In this document: positions 7,821 to 17,155 of the stretch, piece by piece
Layout of the letters: each line of letters opens with the position of its first letter
How positions within the stretch are numbered: the first letter of the stretch is position 1
From: Denitratimonas sp037478135
Lineage (GTDB): Bacteria; Pseudomonadota; Gammaproteobacteria; Xanthomonadales; Xanthomonadaceae
Direction of reading: 5' to 3'
NCBI RefSeq assembly: GCF_037478135.1
Contig: NZ_JBBHDV010000011.1
Location: 1-64,000 of the forward strand
DNA length: 64,000 nucleotides
Program-made: the position numbers and the translations under genes
The notes under the pieces: generated by a model
What the model was told of the DNA's origin: nothing
Seen by the model: the letters and a program-made list of their open reading frames with translations, nothing else
Databases searched by the model: none

Positions 7821-9088
7821 GACGCCTGTTCGGGCTGATCCTGCTGCTGGCGCTGGCCCTGCTGGGCGCCTGGCTGTGGCGCGTGGTGGTGGCCGATCCG
7901 GGCTATGTGCAGATCGCTTTGCGTGGCTACAGCATCGAAACCACGCTGGTGGTCGCGCTGCTGGCGCTGTTCATCGGCGCTGTGGCGCTGTGGCTGCTGC
8001 TGGGCTTGCTGCGGTTTCCGTTCCGTTTCTGGCGCCATCGTCGTACCCGGGTTGCGCGAGAATGCCTGGCCGGTGGGCTGGTGGCGCTGCATGAGGGCCG
8101 CTGGCGTCGGGCTGAATCCCTGCTTGTGCGCGCCTCGCGCGATCCCGGTCATCGCCTGCCTGCCCTGCTGGGCGCCGCGCGCGCCGCACAGGCCCGTGGC
8201 GATGCGGCGGCCGCCGGTGAACTGCTGGCCAGTGCCGCCGAACATGGCGATCCGGTCGATGCCGCCTTGCTGATCGCGCGCCAGCACAAGCAGCAGGGCG
8301 ACGCGGCCGCGATCACCGCGCTGTTCGATCCGCTGCCGGTGGCGGCTTTACCACCGCGCGCACTGGAAATCCATCTGGGCGCGCTGGTGGACACCGGCCG
8401 CGCACGCGAAGCCGTGCTGTTGCTGCCGGCGCTGCATGCCAGCCATGTGGCCGAAGGCCCGGCGCTGCAACGGCAGGAGGCACGCATCCTGTCCGCCGCG
8501 TTGCAGCAGGCCGGCGACGAGGCGGAGCTTTCGCGGCTCTGGTCGAGCCTGTCGCGCGGGCAGAAGTCCGATCCACAAGTGGTGGCCGCCTACGCCCGTC
8601 GTGCGGTGGCGCTGGGTCAGGCCGAGGCCGGCATTGCCGCAGTGGAGAAAACCCTGCGCCGGCACTGGTCGCCGGAGCTGGTCGCAATCTACGGCGCGCT
8701 GCCGCGCAGCGGCCGCCATTCACCGTTGAAAATGGCTGAAGCCTGGCTGGTCGACCACCCGCAGGATCCGGCTTTGCTGGTGACCCTGGGCCAGCTGTGC
8801 CGGCACGAGCAGATCTGGGGCAAGGCCGAGGCCTATCTGCAACAGGCGCTGGCGCACGGGGCCGGCGCCGAGGCATGGGAAGAACTGGGCCATGTGCATG
8901 CCGCCCAGCACGACGATGCACGCGCCCGCACCGCCTATGCCCGCGCGCTGGCGATCCAGCGGGGCGAACCGGTATCGCTGCTGCCCGGCCGCAGCCTGCG
9001 CGAGGAAATTGCCGGCAGCGCCGAACTGGAATCGCGCTCCAGCATGGGTGTGCCGCTGCTGCCGCACGAGGCCGATCCGCTGCCCTGA
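7817..9088 (+). CDS. hemY: HemY-family membrane TPR protein
   Basis: A 423-residue inner-membrane protein of the HemY family of hem operons (not the protoporphyrinogen oxidase also called HemY). Two membrane helices (about 4-24 and 43-65) are followed by a basic segment (RFWRHRRTRV) and a periplasmic or cytoplasmic array of TPR-like helical repeats to the end. It is proposed to act in late haem synthesis, but the function is not firmly known. GTG 7817 overlaps the hemX stop (GTGA), so it is the third gene of the hemDXY operon. It converges on the dehydratase gene 43 bases away. Confidence 0.88.
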   Translation: MRRLFGLILLLALALLGAWLWRVVVADPGYVQIALRGYSIETTLVVALLALFIGAVALWLLLGLLRFPFRFWRHRRTRVARECLAGGLVALHEGRWRRAESLLVRASRDPGHRLPALLGAARAAQARGDAAAAGELLASAAEHGDPVDAALLIARQHKQQGDAAAITALFDPLPVAALPPRALEIHLGALVDTGRAREAVLLLPALHASHVAEGPALQRQEARILSAALQQAGDEAELSRLWSSLSRGQKSDPQVVAAYARRAVALGQAEAGIAAVEKTLRRHWSPELVAIYGALPRSGRHSPLKMAEAWLVDHPQDPALLVTLGQLCRHEQIWGKAEAYLQQALAHGAGAEAWEELGHVHAAQHDDARARTAYARALAIQRGEPVSLLPGRSLREEIAGSAELESRSSMGVPLLPHEADPLP

Positions 9089-9131
9089 GCCGGAGACAGC
9101 GCGTAGCAGCCAGTTTGTCCGGTGCTGGTCT

Positions 9132-10106
9132 TCAGCCGTGGCCGGGTGCCGCAGACACCGCAGAATGATCCAGATTCCCGCCCGACAGCACGATGCCCAC
9201 GCGGCGTCCGGCGAAGCGTTCGCGTTCACGCAGCACCACCGCCAGCGCCAGTGCACCGGAGGGCTCGACCACCTGCTTCATGCGCTCGAACAGCAGCCGC
9301 ATCGCGGTCCGTACTTCGTCGTCACTGGCCAGCAGGATGCCGTCGCAACGGTCCGACAGGATTGAAAAGGTGCGTTCGGACAGCTGCGCGCGCAGGCCAT
9401 CGCAGATCGTGTCCGGACTCATGTCGGTGATGCGCCGCCGCTGGCGCAGCGATTGCCAGGCGTCAGCCGCGCCTTCCGGCTCGGCGCCGAACACCTCGAT
9501 CGCCGGGTTCAGCGCCTTGACCGCGAGCAGCGTGCCCGACAGCAGGCCGCCGCCGGATACCGGCACCACGATCACATCCAGCGCGGCGGCCTGGTGCAGC
9601 AGCTCGAGCGCGGCGGTGCCCTGGCCTGCGATGACGCGTGGATCGTCGAACGGGTGGATCAGTTCGCCACGGGTTTCGGCCAGCACCTGCGCGGTGACGC
9701 GGTCACGGTCGTGCTGCGAGGCGTCGCAGGGCACGATCCGTGCACCGAAATCACGGATCGCGGCGAGCTTCACCTGCGGCGCGTTGCGCGGTACCACCAC
9801 CGTGGCACCAATGCCACGCAGCTTGCAGGCCAGCGCGATTGCAGCGCCGTGGTTGCCGGAGGATTGGGTCACCACGCCGCGGGCTGCGCGGGCCGCGTCC
9901 AGCGAGAACACCGCATTGCAGGCGCCACGGAACTTGAACGCGCCCACGCGCTGCAGATGCTCGGCCTTGAAGAACAGCGTGGCACCGGCGAGGCGGTCCA
10001 GTGAGGCCGAGCCCAGCACCGGCGTGACATGCGCAAACGGCGCGATGCGGGCGGCGGCGTTGCGGATGCAGGCCAGCGTGGGTGGGTCGGGCAGAGGCGT
10101 GTTCAT
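9132..10106 (-). CDS. PLP-dependent threonine/serine dehydratase-like enzyme
   Basis: A fold-type II PLP enzyme of 324 residues. The PLP lysine is K58 in AFKFRGACN; the phosphate-binding glycine loop is VSGGGLLSG, the substrate loop is SSGNHGAAIA, and the C-terminal cofactor contact is LSGGN. There is no regulatory ACT domain, so it resembles catabolic threonine dehydratase, serine racemase or hydroxyaspartate ammonia-lyase rather than biosynthetic IlvA. Which of these it is cannot be settled by reading alone. It is divergently placed from pepN with a 175-base gap. Confidence 0.85.
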   Translation of the reverse strand: MNTPLPDPPTLACIRNAAARIAPFAHVTPVLGSASLDRLAGATLFFKAEHLQRVGAFKFRGACNAVFSLDAARAARGVVTQSSGNHGAAIALACKLRGIGATVVVPRNAPQVKLAAIRDFGARIVPCDASQHDRDRVTAQVLAETRGELIHPFDDPRVIAGQGTAALELLHQAAALDVIVVPVSGGGLLSGTLLAVKALNPAIEVFGAEPEGAADAWQSLRQRRRITDMSPDTICDGLRAQLSERTFSILSDRCDGILLASDDEVRTAMRLLFERMKQVVEPSGALALAVVLRERERFAGRRVGIVLSGGNLDHSAVSAAPGHG

Positions 10107-10281
10107 CGGGTGATGGTCGGTGGTCCGGCGTCCAGCATAGCCGCCGCCTGCTGGCAGCGCTGCTCATCCGCGCGCATGTCCGGTTTCATCCCTTTCGGTA
10201 CTATCGTGGATGGTGTTGCGGCCCGCTGCGGCCGCGTTTGATGGAGTCCGGCTGCGGCCGGGATACGTGACAAGGATGCCC

Positions 10282-12882
10282 ATGACCACCGTTGCCGAGA
10301 CCGATCCGGAAATCCGCCTGGCCGACTACCAGCCACCACCGTGGCGCGTGCGCCATGCAAGGCTGGAGTTCGATCTGGATCCGGCCGCGACCACGGTCAC
10401 CGCCACGCTGGCACTGGAGCCGGACCCGGACCGGCCGGTGCAGCCGCTGCGGCTGGATGGCGAAGAGCTGGAACTGCTGGAAATCGCCATTGATGGGCGT
10501 CCGCTTGCACCCGGCGAGTATCGTCACGATGCCACCGGCCTGCATATCGAAAGGCTTTCCGGCGCCTGCGAACTGCACACCGTGGTGCGCATCGTGCCGC
10601 AGGCCAATACCCGGCTCGAAGGCCTGTATGTCAGCCGTGGCGCGCTGTTCACCCAGTGCGAGGCCGAGGGCTTCCGCCGCATCACCTTCTTTCCGGACCG
10701 GCCTGATGTATCGGCGGTGTTCGATGTCGTGCTGCGTGCCGATCGCGCGCGCTATCCGGTGCTGCTTTCCAATGGCGATCCAGTGGAGCAGGGCGGCATG
10801 TCCGATGGCCGCCATTTCGCGCGCTGGCACGATCCGCATCCCAAGCCCAGCTACCTGTTCGCGCTGGTGGCCGGCGATCTGCAGCGCGTCAGCGCGCCGT
10901 TCACTACGATGGAAGGCAGGCGCGTGGAGGTGAACGTCTGGGCCGAGGCCGCCGACGTGGCGCGCTGCGAATACGCGCTCGGTGCCACGCTGCGTGCGAT
11001 GGAATGGGACGAGCGCCGCTTCGGCCGCGCCTATGATCTTTCTGTGTTCAACATCGTCGCCGCGCAGGATTTCACCATGGGCGCGATGGAGAACAAGGGC
11101 CTCAACATCTTCAACGCGCGTTACATCCTGGCCGACATCGATACCGCCACCGACGAGGATTTCCTCGCAATCGAATCGGTGATCGGGCACGAATACTTCC
11201 ACAACTGGTCCGGCGACCGCGTGACGTTGCGCGACTGGTTCCAGCTCTCGCTGAAGGAAGGGCTGACGGTGTTCCGCGACCAGGAATTCACCGCCGACCT
11301 GCATTCGCGCGGCTTGAAGCGCATCGAGGACGTGCGGGTGCTGAAAAGCCGCCAGTTCGTCGAAGACGCCGGCCCGCTCTCGCACCCGGTGCGCCCAGCC
11401 AGCTACCGCGAGATCAACAACTTCTACACCGCCACGGTGTACGAAAAGGGCGCCGAACTGGTCCGCATGCTGCACACGCTGCTGGGCGAGGGCGCGTTCC
11501 GTCGGGGCCTGGATGCCTATTTCGCAGCGCATGACGGCGGTGCGGCCACGGTCGAGGATCTGGTTGCCGCGATGGCGCAGGCATCCGGGCGCGATCTGTC
11601 GCAGTTTCTACGCTGGTGGGAACAACCAGGCACGCCGCGTATCGAGGTGCACGAGGACTTCGATCCGGCCAGCTGCAGTTACACCCTGACCCTGCGTCAG
11701 CACGGCGCCGATCCGCAAAAGCCGCTGCACATCCCGCTTGCCCTGGCGTTCTACGACGCCGCCGGGCAGCGCATCGTGCGCGTGCCCGAAACCGATGCGG
11801 CCACCCGCCCAGGCCTGATCGAACTGCGCGATTCCGAACATGTCCTGCGGCTGCACGGGCTTGCCGAAAAACCGCTGCCGGCCTTTCTGCAGGGATTGTC
11901 TGCACCGGTGCGGCTGGACATGGCCTACCGCCCGGACGAACTGGCTCGGCTGGCGCAGGTAGAGCCGGATCCGCTGACCCGCTGGGAGGCGATGCAGCGC
12001 TTGGCGCGGATGGCGCTGCTGGAACCGGCATCGGACGCGCTGGATGCGCTGTTGCAGGCGCAGGCGGCGCTACTCGACGACCCGCAGGCCAATCCCGCCT
12101 TTGTCGCCGAATGCCTGGCGATACCGGATGTCTGGGATCTGTCATCGGATCTGGCGCAACTGGACATCGACGCGATCTGGCAGGCGCGCGAAGCCTTGCT
12201 CGAACGCCTGGCCCGCAACCAGGCGCGTACGCTGGATGCGCGTTACTGGGCGCTGTCGGCGCAGGCACTGGAAGGGCTGGATGCCGCCAGCGCCGCAGCC
12301 CGCAGCCTACGCAACCTGTGCCTGCAACGCCTGTCGCGGCTGCCGGCCGAAATCGATGGCGCACGCGCCTATGCCCATTTCACCGGCGCCAACACGCTGA
12401 CCGACAGGATCGCCGCGCTCGGTGTGCTGTTGCATCGTGGGCTTACGCCGGCGCCCACCGCGTTGCGGATGTTCGCGCAACGTCACAGCGGCGATGCGTT
12501 GACCACCGACAAATGGCTCGCACTGCTGGCGTCCACACCACGCGCCGGTGCGCTGGACACCGTTGCCGCGCTGTTGGCCGGGCCGCATTGGCAGCCGACC
12601 AATCCCAACCGGGTGCGTGCGGTGCTGGGTGCGTTCGCACGCAACAACGTGCCGGCCTTCCATCGTGCCGATGGCGCCGGCTATGCATTGCTGCTGAAGC
12701 AGATTCCGGTGCTGGATGCGATCAATCCGCAGGTGGCTGCGCGCCTGCTGTCGGTGTTCGAGCACTGGCGGCGCTTCGACCCGGGCCGGCGTGCGCAGCT
12801 GTCGCGCGGGTTGCAGGCGCTGCACCCGCAGCTTCGTTCACGCGACAGCCACGAGGTGCTGGCAAGGCTGTTGCAGCCGTGA
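10282..12882 (+). CDS. pepN: Aminopeptidase N (M1 family zinc peptidase)
   Basis: An 866-residue cytosolic aminopeptidase that trims N-terminal residues from peptides. The exopeptidase motif GAMEN is at 267-271, and the zinc site is H303-E304-Y-F-H307 with the third ligand E326 in SLKEGL, all intact. The order is the E. coli PepN one: N-terminal beta domain, catalytic domain, short beta sandwich and C-terminal helical domain. Of the two close starts, ATG 10282 is preferred because ACAAGG at 10270-10275 is correctly spaced from it and would touch ATG 10276. Single gene; a hairpin follows the stop. Confidence 0.96.
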   Translation: MTTVAETDPEIRLADYQPPPWRVRHARLEFDLDPAATTVTATLALEPDPDRPVQPLRLDGEELELLEIAIDGRPLAPGEYRHDATGLHIERLSGACELHTVVRIVPQANTRLEGLYVSRGALFTQCEAEGFRRITFFPDRPDVSAVFDVVLRADRARYPVLLSNGDPVEQGGMSDGRHFARWHDPHPKPSYLFALVAGDLQRVSAPFTTMEGRRVEVNVWAEAADVARCEYALGATLRAMEWDERRFGRAYDLSVFNIVAAQDFTMGAMENKGLNIFNARYILADIDTATDEDFLAIESVIGHEYFHNWSGDRVTLRDWFQLSLKEGLTVFRDQEFTADLHSRGLKRIEDVRVLKSRQFVEDAGPLSHPVRPASYREINNFYTATVYEKGAELVRMLHTLLGEGAFRRGLDAYFAAHDGGAATVEDLVAAMAQASGRDLSQFLRWWEQPGTPRIEVHEDFDPASCSYTLTLRQHGADPQKPLHIPLALAFYDAAGQRIVRVPETDAATRPGLIELRDSEHVLRLHGLAEKPLPAFLQGLSAPVRLDMAYRPDELARLAQVEPDPLTRWEAMQRLARMALLEPASDALDALLQAQAALLDDPQANPAFVAECLAIPDVWDLSSDLAQLDIDAIWQAREALLERLARNQARTLDARYWALSAQALEGLDAASAAARSLRNLCLQRLSRLPAEIDGARAYAHFTGANTLTDRIAALGVLLHRGLTPAPTALRMFAQRHSGDALTTDKWLALLASTPRAGALDTVAALLAGPHWQPTNPNRVRAVLGAFARNNVPAFHRADGAGYALLLKQIPVLDAINPQVAARLLSVFEHWRRFDPGRRAQLSRGLQALHPQLRSRDSHEVLARLLQP

Positions 12883-12898
12883 AACTGAACGGAAATGT

Positions 12899-12919
12899 GC
12901 GTTTTGGTGCGCAAAACGC
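12899..12919. other. Perfect hairpin after pepN
   Basis: GCGTTTTG (12899-12906) pairs perfectly with CAAAACGC (12912-12919) around a GTGCG loop, 17 bases past the pepN stop. No T-run follows, so it is not a classic terminator; it could end pepN transcription or be part of the lipoprotein gene's leader. Confidence 0.5.
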
Positions 12920-12997
12920 TCCGAACAGCCCGGATTCAGCACGGATTTACACCCGGCGCCCGAGACTCGGGACTCATCTTCACAGGGGAGACACGCC

Positions 12998-14380
12998 ATG
13001 ATGCGCTGGATCACCATCCTTGTTGCGGCCGCCGTACTGACCGGCTGCGTCACCACCCGCGAGGTCGTCTACCGCGAGCCCTACCAGGGCGTTCCGGGCG
13101 GCAGCCATGTCGGCGGTGGTACTTATTACGATCCGGGTTATGCCGGCAGCGGCGACTATTACTACGGCAGTGCCAACTACGGCAGCTATGCCGGTTACGG
13201 CGTCAGCTACGGGATCAGCTATTTCGACTACCCGCTGTACTACTCGCTGTTCTGGCCGATCAACCGCTGGTACTACGACCCGTTCGTCTATCCGGGCTAC
13301 CACTATGGCGTGACCTGGTTCCCGCGCAACTATTTCAGCGTCAGCCTGAGCTACGGCAACAGCTGGAATCGCCATGGCTGGATGTCCTACTCGCCGTACC
13401 GCTATTCGTGGGTCGACAACTACTACGACTGGCGTCCGTGGTACGACCGCTATCCCAGCTACCGCAACCACTATCCGAAGCCGCGATACGGCGATGCGCG
13501 GGTCGAGGCCCAGCGTCTGGCCGATCTGCGCCGTCCGGCACGGGTGCAGCCCTATGCCCAGGGCCAGTACCGCTCCGGGGTGCGGGGTAATACCCGTAGC
13601 GGCAGTGCGGTGGCGCCGGCGTATCGCGGCAGCCGTGCGGCCGACTATGGCAATGCGGGCGCGATGCCACGCCAGGGCAGTTCCCAAGCCGTGCGTCGCG
13701 TCGGTGCCGGGACGCCACGCGCCACTCCGCAGACCGGTGTTTTCGGTAATCCGGCCAGGGCGCCGTCGACCGGCGGCATGATGCCGCGTGGTGCCGCCAG
13801 TGGTTCCACCGGCGTTTCCGGCCCGAGCCGTACCGAAGTGCAGCGCATCAACCAGCAGCGTGGCATGCCGCTCAATCGGACTACTCCGGTGCGTGGCACA
13901 CAGGAACAGAAGCCGGTGACCGATCGCAGCGGGTTCACCGCACCGGTGCGCACGACGCGTCCGGCGACGGTGGATCGTGGCATTCCGATCCAGGGCGTCC
14001 GCAGTGCACAGCCAGCCACGCGTGCGCCGGCTGCCGCACCGGTCCGTGGGGTTTCCACTCCACAACCGGCGCCACGCCAGGTCGCACCGGTGCGTAGCGC
14101 CACGCCGGTACAGGGTTCGCGCGGTTATTCCACGGGTACGTCCGCGCCGGCAGTGCGCAGCAGCCCGATGCCGGTGAATCGCGCGCCGGTGCGGTCGGCA
14201 CCGGTACAGGCCGCGCCGCCCCGCTCGGCGGTACCACCGTCGGTACCGGCCCGCGCAGCACAGCCGGCAAGTGCACCGGCACCGCGCAGTGCGCCGGTGC
14301 AGTCGCGTGACAGCGGCTCAAGCTCGCGCAGTGGTGATTCCGGGGGTGTGCGCCGCACCGGTTCGAACCGGGAGCGGTGA
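12998..14380 (+). CDS. Tyrosine-rich, low-complexity lipoprotein
   Basis: A 460-residue predicted lipoprotein: MMRWITILVAAAVLTGC gives a signal peptide with lipobox VLTGC and lipidated Cys17. The residue after the Cys is Val, so outer-membrane sorting is possible. Residues about 40-165 are extremely rich in Tyr and Gly (GSGDYYYGSANYGSYAGYG) with a few Trp-Pro segments; the remaining 290 residues are Pro/Arg/Ser/Ala/Val-rich repeats such as APVRS and RTTRP, probably disordered and strongly basic. AGGGGAG at 12984-12990 supports the start. I recognise similar proteins of unknown function in Xanthomonadales but no named domain. A terminator follows at 14420. Confidence 0.85.
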   Translation: MMRWITILVAAAVLTGCVTTREVVYREPYQGVPGGSHVGGGTYYDPGYAGSGDYYYGSANYGSYAGYGVSYGISYFDYPLYYSLFWPINRWYYDPFVYPGYHYGVTWFPRNYFSVSLSYGNSWNRHGWMSYSPYRYSWVDNYYDWRPWYDRYPSYRNHYPKPRYGDARVEAQRLADLRRPARVQPYAQGQYRSGVRGNTRSGSAVAPAYRGSRAADYGNAGAMPRQGSSQAVRRVGAGTPRATPQTGVFGNPARAPSTGGMMPRGAASGSTGVSGPSRTEVQRINQQRGMPLNRTTPVRGTQEQKPVTDRSGFTAPVRTTRPATVDRGIPIQGVRSAQPATRAPAAAPVRGVSTPQPAPRQVAPVRSATPVQGSRGYSTGTSAPAVRSSPMPVNRAPVRSAPVQAAPPRSAVPPSVPARAAQPASAPAPRSAPVQSRDSGSSSRSGDSGGVRRTGSNRER

Positions 14381-14419
14381 GGGTCGATGCCCCGTCAAGC
14401 GTGGCGTCAGCACAAATGG

Positions 14420-14442
14420 AAACGGGGCCGATGGCCCCGTTT
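14420..14442. terminator. Terminator hairpin between convergent genes
   Basis: AAACGGGGCC (14420-14429) and GGCCCCGTTT (14433-14442) form a perfect 10-bp stem with a 3-base loop. The A/T ends give short U-runs in both directions. It lies between the lipoprotein gene and the convergent small gene. Confidence 0.75.
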
Positions 14443-14517
14443 GCGTATCCGCGTGAAGTCGATGGTGCGGGTTGGCGTGCGGCCGCAGGTTGCGCAGTCT
14501 ACGGGCCGGACAGGCTT

Positions 14518-14715
14518 TCAGCGAAACCTGGTATGGGTGCCCAGCGCCAGTGCTTCCAGTTCCCGCGTGATCTGCTGGCGTGATTGTTCTATGTCGGCCA
14601 GCCCGCCTGCACGGTGGCCGTTGCGCGCCCGCTCCAGTTCCTGATCCAGCGTGAACAGGGCGATCAGCAGATCATGGTGGCGTTCCACCTGTTCGGTCGG
14701 CTGCGGCAGGTTCAT
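14518..14715 (-). CDS. Small coiled-coil hypothetical protein
   Basis: Encodes 65 residues starting MNLPQPTEQVERH, predicted almost wholly helical with heptad-like spacing of Leu and Ile (residues about 8-58). No named family recognised. ATG 14715 has a strong AGGAG 6 bases before it and a possible promoter at 14741-14768, which favours it over longer in-frame starts. It stands alone on the minus strand. Confidence 0.6.
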   Translation of the reverse strand: MNLPQPTEQVERHHDLLIALFTLDQELERARNGHRAGGLADIEQSRQQITRELEALALGTHTRFR

Positions 14716-14740
14716 AACGGGCTCCTGTGTGAATGGTGTC

Positions 14741-14768
14741 ACAATATTTGAAACTTGCATCCACTCAA
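14741..14768 (-). promoter_or_regulatory. Possible promoter of the small coiled-coil gene
   Basis: On the minus strand, TTGAGT (14768-14763) and TATTGT (14746-14741) are 16 bases apart, each matching 4 of 6 consensus bases. They stand 26 bases before the start codon at 14715 in a locally AT-rich patch. Confidence 0.35.
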
Positions 14769-15252
14769 CGTATTGCATGCGGCTGCCAGCGGCGGCATCA
14801 TGCGCCGCAAGTGACACGTTGCGTCCGTTTGCGACGCATTGGGCGAGTCACCTGCCGAGATTCCAGCCTGTTCGGCGCCCGGCAATGGTCTGTCCTGGAT
14901 TCCCCCTGTTCCATTAAGACCGTCGGGCGCCGACCTTCTCCAGAACCCCCGCCACCGTCGCAGCGCAATCCGCGCGCCGGGGCGGGGGTTCGGCGTTTCC
15001 GGGGATGGAAACACCGTGGATATGTGCCGGAGATCAAGAGCCTTGATTCCGGCGGCGTCCCCGTGACGCGCTGACCGATCCCTGTTCAATTCGGTCGGAC
15101 CTGCGGTTCGATCCTCCCCGCGCGGCACGTGGCCTGCAGCGTTCCGGTGATCGTTCCGCGTGCCTTGCCGGCACGGGTGCGGCATGGGTGTTGCAGGAAT
15201 CGTTCCAACTGCACTTTAGATACAATTCCGACACTTGGCGTCAGGTTCTGTC
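14769..15252. other. Gene-free structured region before mnmG
   Basis: No convincing coding frame is present. An 11-bp perfect inverted repeat, GAACCCCCGCC (14943-14953) and GGCGGGGGTTC (14981-14991), encloses 27 bases. A second 6-bp pair, GACCGA/TCGGTC, lies near 15075-15098. Close to mnmG the sequence TAGATACAAT (15216-15225) offers a good -10 element. An untranslated RNA or long mnmG leader is possible but not shown. Confidence 0.5.
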
Positions 15253-17148
15253 ATGGATTATCCAGAGTCGTTTGATGTGATCGTGGTCGGCGGCGGCCAC
15301 GCCGGTACCGAAGCCGCGCTGGCCGCGGCGCGTGCTGGTGCCCGCACGCTGCTGCTTTCCCACAGCATTGAAACCATCGGCCAGATGAGCTGCAACCCGG
15401 CCATCGGCGGCGTCGGAAAAGGCCATCTGGTCAAGGAAATCGACGCCTTGGGCGGCATCATGGCCAAGGCCGCCGACCGCGCCGGCATCCAGTGGCGCAC
15501 GCTCAACGCCTCGAAGGGTCCGGCGGTGCGGGCCACCCGTTGCCAGGCCGATCGCGCGCTGTACCGCGCCGCGATCCGGCATGCGGTGGAAAACCAGCCG
15601 AACCTGACGCTGTTCCAGCAGGCGGTCAACGATCTGACGCTGGAAGGTCAGAAGGTGACTGGCGTGGTCACCCAGATGGGCCTGCGTTTCTGCGCACGTA
15701 CCGTGGTGCTGACCGCCGGCACGTTCCTGTCGGGCAAGATCCATATCGGCCAGAGCAACTATGCCGGCGGCCGTGCTGGAGAGGCGCCGGCGACCTCGCT
15801 GGCCGCACGCCTGCGCGAATTGCCGCTGGGCGTGGACCGACTCAAGACCGGCACGCCGCCGCGCATCGATGGGCGCAGCATCGATTACTCGCAATTGCTG
15901 GCCCAGCCCGGCGACGAACCGCGTCCGGTGTTCTCCTATCTGGGATCGCATCAGGACCAGCCGCCCCAGGTCAGCTGCTGGATCACGCAGACCGGCGAAC
16001 GCACCCACGACATCATCCGTGGCGGACTGGACCGCTCGCCGCTGTACAGCGGTGCGATCGAGAGCGTCGGGCCGCGCTACTGCCCGTCGATCGAGGACAA
16101 GGTGGTGCGCTTCGCGGACAAGACCTCGCACCAGATCTTTGTCGAACCCGAAGGGCTGGATACGCACGAGATCTATCCCAACGGCATCTCCACCTCGCTG
16201 CCGTTCGATGTCCAGTTCGCGCTGGTGCGCAGCATCCGAGGCTTCGAGAACGCGGTCATCACGCGCCCGGGCTATGCCATCGAATACGACTACTTCGATC
16301 CGCGCGGGTTGAAGGCCTCGCTGGAAACCCGCGCCATCGACGGGCTCTACTTCGCCGGCCAGATCAACGGCACCACCGGCTACGAGGAAGCCGCCGCGCA
16401 GGGGCTGATCGCCGGCCTCAATGCGGCACGCACCACACGCGGGCTGGAGCCGTGGACGCCGCGGCGCGACGAGGCCTACATCGGCGTGCTGATCGACGAC
16501 CTGATCACCAACGGCACGCTGGAGCCGTACCGCATGTTCACCTCGCGCGCCGAATACCGGCTGCAACTGCGCGAAGACAATGCCGACCTGCGCCTGACCG
16601 AACGCGGCCGCGAGCTGGCTCTGGTCGATGACACGCGCTGGGCCGCCTTCTGTGAAAAGCGCGAAGCGGTCGAACGCGAAACCGCGCGCCTGAAATCGCT
16701 CTGGGCCTCGCCCGGCAACGCGCTGGCGCAGGCGGTTGAGACCACGCTGGGGGTGGCGGTGTCGCGTGAAACCTCGGCCCACGATCTGTTGCGCCGCCCG
16801 GAACTGGATTACCGCACACTGACCCGTGTGGAGATGCTGGGCCCGGCCGTGGCCGATCCGCGCGTGGCCGAACAGGTCGAAGTCCAGGCCAAGTACGCCG
16901 GTTATCTGGAGCGCCAGGCCGAGGAGATCGCGCGCCAGCAGCGCAGCGAGGCCACGCCGATCCCGGTGGACTTCGACTTCTCGAAGGTGTCCGGCTTGTC
17001 CAGCGAGGTGCGGATCAAGCTGGAGAAGATCCGGCCGGAGAACATCGGCCAGGCGATGCGCATCGCCGGCGTGACCCCGGCGGCGATCTCGCTGCTGCTG
17101 GTGTACCTGAAGCGCCAACGCAACCTGCCGGCGGCCGGCGCCGCCTGA
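15253..17148 (+). CDS. mnmG: tRNA uridine-5-carboxymethylaminomethyl modification enzyme MnmG
   Basis: With MnmE it installs the cmnm5 group at wobble U34 of several tRNAs, using FAD and glycine or ammonium. The 631-residue protein has the N-terminal Rossmann FAD loop VGGGHAGTEA (about 11-20), the family motif SCNPAIGGVGKGH, the FAGQINGTTGYEEAAAQG block and the C-terminal helical domain (KYAGYLERQ, then the YLKRQ region). ATG 15253 gives the normal MDYPESFDVIVVGG start; a TTG six codons earlier is less likely. The AGGT at 15243-15246 may be the ribosome site. mnmE is not in the window. Confidence 0.97.
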   Translation: MDYPESFDVIVVGGGHAGTEAALAAARAGARTLLLSHSIETIGQMSCNPAIGGVGKGHLVKEIDALGGIMAKAADRAGIQWRTLNASKGPAVRATRCQADRALYRAAIRHAVENQPNLTLFQQAVNDLTLEGQKVTGVVTQMGLRFCARTVVLTAGTFLSGKIHIGQSNYAGGRAGEAPATSLAARLRELPLGVDRLKTGTPPRIDGRSIDYSQLLAQPGDEPRPVFSYLGSHQDQPPQVSCWITQTGERTHDIIRGGLDRSPLYSGAIESVGPRYCPSIEDKVVRFADKTSHQIFVEPEGLDTHEIYPNGISTSLPFDVQFALVRSIRGFENAVITRPGYAIEYDYFDPRGLKASLETRAIDGLYFAGQINGTTGYEEAAAQGLIAGLNAARTTRGLEPWTPRRDEAYIGVLIDDLITNGTLEPYRMFTSRAEYRLQLREDNADLRLTERGRELALVDDTRWAAFCEKREAVERETARLKSLWASPGNALAQAVETTLGVAVSRETSAHDLLRRPELDYRTLTRVEMLGPAVADPRVAEQVEVQAKYAGYLERQAEEIARQQRSEATPIPVDFDFSKVSGLSSEVRIKLEKIRPENIGQAMRIAGVTPAAISLLLVYLKRQRNLPAAGAA

Positions 17149-17155
17149 AGCGGCG

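Noticed and set aside
15241..17118. A 625-codon minus-strand frame opposite mnmG
   Set aside because: Antisense shadow; mnmG motifs are unambiguous on the plus strand.
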